A DNA stretch of 64,000 bases from Mesodorylaimus sp. YZB2_4 (lineage: Eukaryota; Nematoda; Enoplea; Dorylaimida; Dorylaimidae): assembly GCA_030248295.1 (NCBI GenBank), contig JASANH010001018.1, positions 682,001 through 746,000 on the forward strand, given 5' to 3'. Shown piece by piece: positions 57,748 through 64,000 of the stretch. Numbering within the stretch: the stretch's first letter is position 1; every line of letters starts with the position of its first letter. The notes below the pieces were generated by a model. The model was not told the origin of the DNA and did no database searches. It saw nothing but the letters and a program-made list of their open reading frames with translations. A program made the translations under genes and the position numbers.

Positions 57748-58996
57748 CGCTTTGGACTTACACAGACACAAATTTACCGGAGATGCTTCGACGAGACGAC
57801 CAGGCTTCTTCCTTTTCCTTTTTCGGGAAGGCTGCAAGGTTACTGTAGTTTGAGGCGCCCGGCTCGCGCACACTTAAACAGGATCCAGTAATGCAAAAGA
57901 TGGCGCCAATTTCAAAACTTTGGCGCTTGCTGAGTAATTGGATAGCAGGCCCCCATAGTTTCAGACAGATGTATCACAAACTAAATTAAATTGGTTTGTG
58001 GAACTCTAGATAGCAGCGTATTAGAGGTGCTTGTTGTAATGGGTGCAGTTACATGGATACTTGCATTTTTAGTCTGGCCTCATAGGCCTTTTCGCATAGC
58101 GGTAAGTGTCATGTAGCTTAATTCGTCAAGCAGCCTTTGTCGGCAGGAGACTGCTTTGGCTGCAGTTTCTTCCATGATCCAGAAACTGATACCAACTGAT
58201 GACCAGATTGCATCATAACTGATCTTTAAACGCATCAATCACGATCAGGTGTCATTGTGGGTGCTGTAGGTGTACAGTTGTTTTGGTCAGCAGTGCGTAG
58301 GTAGTACGTGCCATGCCTAGTCCTATTTGTGTATTGCAAGTGGTGCGACGAAGGCGTCTCGTCAACATCGATCACTTGTGCGTGCATGGTGAAGTCCATG
58401 TTAAAGTAACTTGAGGTTGGGTTCTAGGTCCGACATGTTTATGCTCGTTCCACATGGGCTGTCGAAATGACGTTGCTCTCTAAGGCCTCCTTCCTACGGC
58501 CATCTGACTTTTATTTTTAACTGAATTTGATCTATAATAACTTTGCATCCCACTCTCCGCCCTGCCACATTCGTCGAACATAACGAAATTGGCATTGCCG
58601 AGCACCAACGTGTTCCGCATTTCTACCTGTGCACTCTGAGAGAAAACTAGTTTCAACGAAAACAAAACCTGAAAAGGTGCCGATGGTGGCCCTTGGCAGA
58701 TTACGCACTTGCCATTCTGCTCGTGTCAAATTGGACGGGGGTGCCTGTTGTGTTTGTACTGCATGGTGCCTTCTCACCCATCACTTTGTCGACAAAGTAC
58801 GAGCGAGTTGGTTTGAGTTGTGAGAGCGATTAGTGATGGGAGCAAAGCCGATTGCACTTCAGTTGTGCATATGGATATCCGCGCGTTGTGCACGTCACCC
58901 CAATCCGACGGCTACATAGCTAGATTGTGCAGTCGAGCTGGACACGACTCGATGTTTGCTCTCTGCTTTTCAGGTTATCAAGGATTGACTATCAAG
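57748..58996. other. shared upstream region of NDUFB9 and the TEP gene
   Basis: Divergent intergenic DNA of 1.2 kb. No exon or RNA gene recognised; it should hold both promoters. Confidence 0.5.
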
Positions 58997-61900
58997 ATGA
59001 TCGCAAGAGTGGCGATTCTGTTCGCCGCTGCTTTTGTTCTGGCTGATGCAAAGACCGAGAAGAGCAATTTGTAAGTAGACTCTGGAATGCCCTTGCAAGA
59101 CACTCGGTGTCGCTTCAAGCGCCTTGGTCCCCAAGCGTGCTCATGCTCATTCGGCATCACGCACCAAGGATACACTCTTTCAAATAGTGAAATATAGTGA
59201 AAAAGAGTATCCATGGCGCATGCATTAATCTATCCCAACAGTTACAGTAGTCCTGATTATGTGGAGCATTGCCACACACGGCAATACATGTGCCCTGGCA
59301 CGTGCACAGCACATGCTCTGAAACAAGCCTACTTCTGGAATTTTCCTCCTTGCGCCGGGTCATCCAGGCCAAACCCAGGCAAGTGGAAAACAGTTCCGTT
59401 AAGGCAATTATAGTTCAGCGGTTCAAGGCTGTTCTGCCAATGACAGCTTGCCACGCCTTGGAATTTGCTCAAGGTTACTTGGGAAGGGGGGTTGCCCTAT
59501 GATGTGATTACTGCACCCTGATGCAATAATTTTTCAAAAAGTAGAACTAGACTAAAGTAGTCTCTTGCTCCACTTTTTTCGCAAGCACCCTCCTTCGAGC
59601 CGTAACTGCATAATCGTCGATCCACTTCTAACATCAGTTAATCAGACGGACATGTTTAGTTCATCGCTCATCCTGCCTTCCAAGGCCTTCATGTAACTTA
59701 CGATAGCCCTGAGGCAACGTGTGCATTCGAACATGAAATTTTAAAAAGCACTTTACCGAGCGCGAAACCGGTTTTTCAAAAATTCTCTATTCTCGATAAT
59801 GGCATGACAAGGATTCTTCACAAACAACTTTTTTACTTTTGACAGTAGTTTACAATTGTGCAAGGGTTGTGAACTGAAAAACTACATTCTTCAAAGTTCT
59901 TGAGGGGGGCTTATGTAGACAATGATTTAATACTATGTGCAAAGTACAAAGACAATATGGGTACAGCATACAGTACACATGAGGAGCATGTGTACTGTAC
60001 TCAGTCAGCACAGCGCAGCATGTTTAGTCAGCCCCAATCAAAGCATGCCATCTTTTTAGCACGGGCAGCTATCTGATCATAGCCCCACGCACCATTCGCC
60101 CTTCCTTGCCTTATTCGGTCAGTGTAAACATTCTCGACGATGATCCGCCCGTCGTTGTTGACATGAGCATTCTGGACGAGAGAAACAACTCCGTCGCCCG
60201 CGCTCAAGGAGTGTCTGGGCGAGACTTCAGAGCAGGTACGTTAGGACGTGCGTTTTGGTGTTTTCCAGAAAATGTGTAACTTTATCATTTTAGGCCAAGC
60301 GCAAACTGTCAGCTTTGATAAGGTAAATGCTTCTTAAAATAAAATTCGCTAATTTCTGACGCTTTGTTTCCGTGTAGCTCCCAGCCACCATAAGTGGCGA
60401 ATCGCAATATCGACTGCGAGTGATTGGAAAGCAAGCTCAGTCTGGAAAGATCCTGTTCGAACAAGAACAGAACCTGCGAGCTGACTCCAAGTCGCGATCT
60501 ATATTTATCCAAACTGACAAGGCTATTTATAAACCTGGTGCAACAGGTATGGCAAATTGTGACTGCATTACTGCAGGTAGGAAAAACACCCTTTTTTGCA
60601 GTTCATTTTCGCGTGGTTGCCATCACCCCAGATTTGAAGCCCTACAAAGGAAAGGCAGATATCAAAGTTTCGGTAAGTGTGTTGCTGTTGCCTGGTAACA
60701 GTGCTGCGAGTCGCAATCACCATCAGTCACAGTGTAGAGGCTCGACTGGCAAACGATCCTCTGCAAAGAACCGGCAGCTGGATGCGTCACCCATCTGGGT
60801 GATGTTTCAGCCACGGACTAGGCCGAAGACTCCAGGGTCTCCTGGGTTTTTGACTACGTGCAAAAGCTCCATTGGTCGTCCCCTTCAGTAATACGGACCC
60901 AGACACATCACAACGGTCTCCCAGTGTCTGTCTTATTTTCATGCTTATTCAATACTAGCCTGCATTCAGTGCTGATTGTTTGCCTTCTCATTGCAGGACC
61001 CCAATGACAACGTCATCAAACAGTTCCTAAGTCAGCCACTCGAAGGAGGTATAATACCGTATTTTATCAAACAAGACTTGAGGGAGGGGGATCGAACATG
61101 TTTTGTCCGCCCCTGAGTGCCACTATAATTATATCCTTTACTTAGGAGTCTTGGGCAAGAATGACAAACTGTCAATTCAGCTGTCCGAAGAGCCACCATT
61201 GGGCGACTGGAAAATCAGTGTGGATGTGGATGGTCAAAAAGAGGACAAGTCTTTTACCGTGGACAAATATGTTTTGCCCAAATTCGATGTGAGTTTGCAG
61301 CCACCCCCGTACATCGGACTGCATGACGACATCGTGCTGAATGTGACTGCAAAGTAAGCGATGAAGCGTAGAGCTGCAGTGAGGCTCGAATGCAGTCCTT
61401 GTCATTTGCAGGTACACCTACGGAAAAGGCGTTGATGGAAAACTATTAGTAAGTCCCTGCACTGGTTTTAGAGTAGTCTGTGATAGATCCATCGATTGGG
61501 GATATTGTAAACGGGCCTTGATAATGCCAAGCGTGTGACGTAGCCTGACCATAGCCCAGTTAGGAATCCAGGCACAAAACCAGGGTAACTGTCATACTAC
61601 GCTTGGCTTCGGCCAATTGATCTGTTGAAGTTCCCTGGAAAGCGTCGAGGCACTGGCAGTGAGCGTGCAGCGTGGGGATTTCAACCATGTTCTACGTCAG
61701 AGCTAGTAAAAGTCCTGGAGTTTTTGATACAGCCTCATTTACGCGTTCAACGCGGGGTAGGACCCCCGAAAGGGATGTGTCCTCAACTGTGGGATAGTAT
61801 ACTCCCCCTTCGCTCGCGATTGTGCCACTAGTGATAACGTTCATTTTAGGTAGTCGTCTCGATTCCGTGGTATTACTACCCGCAACCACCATGGACGCCA

Positions 61901-63847
61901 GAGATGGCCAATCACCCACCGCCACCACCAGTCTCGCCCTCGTTCTCGAAGACTGTCGATGTATGTTCTTTCACGGAGTACATAACTCCGGAAAAAATAA
62001 CTGCCTTTTTCAGCTTGACAAGAGTGGAATCACGACAGTTCGCCTCACACGTGCTGAATTGGACGAGCACAAATTGAGCATCAGCGAGAAGGAGAGGGAC
62101 AGTTATTATGTCGACCTGACTGCATCCGTGACCGAGAAATTCAGTGGTAAGCAGTTTGTGAACGTGGCCCCAGTGCATTTCGGCTTTACTCCTGGCTTGT
62201 AGGTACTCAAAAAAATGCAACCGGCAGTGTGACCGCGTACAAGAATATTTATCGCGTGGAAACGAAAAAGCAAGTGGACACTTTCAAACCTGGATTGGAC
62301 TATAATATTTCGGTGAGTGGAAGAGGAAGAGTGGGGCTCTTGGGGCTTGCTACTGTAATGTAGTCATGTCACCCGTCAGGATGATGTTTCAACCGAGACC
62401 CAGCGAGGACTAGATTGACTAGTTTGTGATTTTGTCGCGATGCAGCTCCATTCCACGGACCCAAGCATATCGTATTGAAGCCACGAATATATTTTGGCTT
62501 TAGCTAAGAAAAACTTGCAGAATGCATCGCAAAATGTAGGTTTGGCCTTCCATTTTCAGATTTCTGTGGTCACTCAAGACGGCAAACCGTTGGCGGCCGA
62601 TGCTGACAGGACGATCTTTGTCACCGTCACATATCAAATACCTGTCGAGCTGACGACACCCGCACCGACTACACCCACCACCCGCAGCCCCAACTCGACC
62701 GCCCCCGTGGAGATCATTCCTGACTACCCAATATTTTTTGGGCCCGCCCTCACCACTGAACAAGAGGAAAAGCATACCCTCAAACTGGATCCCGATGGCA
62801 CTTACACTTTGACTCTCAATCCTCCACTGAATGCAACCAGTTTGCGATTGGCGGTAGTGCACTTTGCAGACACTCACTTATTATTTGGATGATGGTAAAA
62901 ACTAATTTGATTTTAGGTTCACTACGGCAAGAATGATTCTGACATCAGCGGATCAGAGTACGCCGACGCCTCCAAGTCCCCCACCGACAGCTACCTGCAG
63001 TTGCTCGCCAAGACACCTTCGGTTGCTGCCGGTGAAGACATCGCCTTCCAAATCCGCACGACAGCGCCTGTCGATTTCATCACTGTTCAGGTACACTCAG
63101 GTGTCGATACCTGAAGGTACCAGTTACTATACTGAATTTTACATGGTTCAGATCCTGTCGAAAGGTTACATCGCCTTGAGCAAGCAGGTCAAATTGAAGG
63201 GTCAAAATGGTGAAATCAGCATCACCTCGACCAACGACATGGCCCCCAAGTCTCGTATCATCGCCTATGCTGTTAGAGCAGACAACAAAGAAATTTTGGT
63301 GGACGCCATGGACTTCCGAGTTGAAGGCCTGTTCAAGAATAATGTAAGCTTTTCCCACTTCCAGTCGTTATAGTTCGAAAGTGCCCTTTCAGGTGTCGAT
63401 TGTGGTGGAACCAGGTCGTGTTGAACCAAACCAAACAGTGACATTTACTGTACATGGTGCTCCAGCATCCTATGTCGGCCTGTTGGCAGTCGACCAGAGC
63501 GTGCTGCTGCTGAAGTCAGGCAATGACATCACTGCCGATCAGGTACTTGGTCCCTTCTCCACGGTGCCGAACAAGCCTTACGTTGTGTCTCTCGTAGGTC
63601 GAAAACGATATCTCCAGCTACAGTAGCAGTGGCTACTACTACCCGTGGGGCCCGTTTGCTGCTCGTAGCAAGCGCAGTATTTGGTGCAGATGGTGTTGGT
63701 GGAACATCGGAGGACGAGACGCTGCTTCTGTCTTTGAGGTACCTCTCCTCTTGACCTTCCTCGATCCATCTCCAATTAGTGTTTTATAGAATTCCGGTGT
63801 CCTCGTGTTCACTGACGCCTATTTGTACAGGATCCCACCCCCACCAA
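58997..63847 (+). CDS. alpha-2-macroglobulin / thioester-containing protein (TEP/CD109-like), 5' part
   Basis: Secreted or GPI-linked A2M-family protein of innate immunity or protease control; runs off the window. Seventeen phase-consistent exons: 58997-59070, 60060-60235, 60294-60322, 60378-60546, 60602-60672, 60997-61048, 61146-61353, 61412-61448, 61850-61960, 62014-62146, 62203-62312, 62560-62853, 62917-63090, 63152-63343, 63393-63542, 63598-63738, 63790-63847. Signal peptide MIARVAILFAAAFVLADA. MG domains show YLIIAPRTIRP, RSIFIQTDKAIYKPG, GDWKISVDVDGQ-FTVDKYVLPKFDV and PASYVGLLAVDQSVLLLKSGND. A polybasic RSKR site in the bait-like segment precedes a Trp/Cys-rich stretch (WCRWCWWN), then VFTDAYLYR. 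A Thr/Pro-rich insert (TTPAPTTPTTRS) lies in exon 12. The thioester region is beyond the window. Confidence 0.9.
60690..60895 (-). repeat. dispersed repeat family A copy in TEP intron
   Basis: Reverse-complement match to 685-880 and 38068-38255 (AGAGGCTCGACTGGC, GGCAGCTGGATGCGTCACCC, AGTAATACGGACCCA). Lies in intron 60673-60996. Confidence 0.7.
62375..62465 (-). repeat. dispersed repeat family A fragment in TEP intron
   Basis: GTCACCCGTCAGGATGATGT and GCAGCTCCATTCCACGGACCCA match family A, but much is deleted. Lies in intron 62313-62559. Confidence 0.6.
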
Positions 63848-64000
63848 GTAAGTACCTCTCTTTCGGTATTGAATTGCAGTGTGCCATATTGCTGTGGGTT
63901 CCAAATTTATGATCAATCAGTCGGTATGGTGCTTGCGACCTGGTTGGGAAAATAGATAGATAAGTTTATGTGCGGTGGAACTCTGCCTGTCGCGCTCGCG

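Noticed and set aside
58196-58222. TGATGA and CTGA boxes suggesting a C/D snoRNA
   Set aside because: The boxes are only about 18 bp apart, too close for a guide RNA.
1-64000. CRISPR arrays, bacterial operons, phage or plasmid modules
   Set aside because: None present; all recognisable genes are eukaryotic with spliceosomal introns.

Overview
The window looks like nuclear DNA of a nematode. Four protein families point there together: a cuticle collagen with short Gly-X-Y blocks, a tandem pair of transthyretin-like secreted proteins, a DEG/ENaC channel, and a dmsr-like (myosuppressin-receptor type) GPCR. Introns are mostly 50-350 bp with GTAAGT-like donors and TTTCAG or TTTTAG acceptors. Several genes have a strong acceptor just upstream of the ATG, which would suit spliced-leader trans-splicing. 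Genes such as LDHD, the carboxypeptidase and the A2M gene have 11 to 17 exons, so the lineage is intron-rich. I cannot name the species.

Layout. 0-1.7 kb: dispersed repeat. 1.75-3.15 kb: cuticle collagen (+, 7 exons). 4.4-10.1 kb: a small candidate gene, then two tandem divergent ionotropic glutamate receptor-like genes (+), each with its body in one exon. 10.4-12.1 kb: broken partial copy of a DEG/ENaC gene. 13.7-16.7 kb: the better preserved DEG/ENaC gene (-), with one in-frame stop. 17.2-18.0 kb: small tail-anchored, cysteine-cluster protein (-). 20.5-22.8 kb: two transthyretin-like genes (-). 24.2-29.9 kb: a SOWAH ankyrin-repeat gene (-) with repeat-filled introns. 30.2-35.5 kb: a possible small gene plus Tc1 and mariner remnants. 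35.6-37.0 kb: Core-2/I-branching glycosyltransferase (-). 37.6-40.1 kb: LINE debris carrying a hAT-type MITE. 41.9-49.9 kb: PIH1D1-like gene followed by D-lactate dehydrogenase (+), with a GPCR nested in the last LDHD intron. 50.6-53.6 kb: M14 carboxypeptidase (-). 54.3-55.5 kb: ribosomal protein L14 (+). 55.7-57.7 kb: complex I subunit NDUFB9 (-). 59.0 kb to the window edge: alpha-2-macroglobulin/TEP gene (+), incomplete.

The genes do not form one pathway. Housekeeping genes (RPL14, NDUFB9, LDHD, PIH1D1) lie among nematode-expanded surface or secreted families that show local duplication (GluR-like pair, TTL pair, DEG/ENaC copy). I found no CRISPR, phage or bacterial-type defence system. The most notable observations are the nested GPCR, the MITE-in-LINE insertion with a perfect 8-bp target duplication, the 3-nt microexon or recursive-splice candidates in SOWAH, and the DEG/ENaC duplication with a premature stop. 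Exon coordinates were derived by hand from splice consensus, reading phase and family conservation; no transcript data were available.
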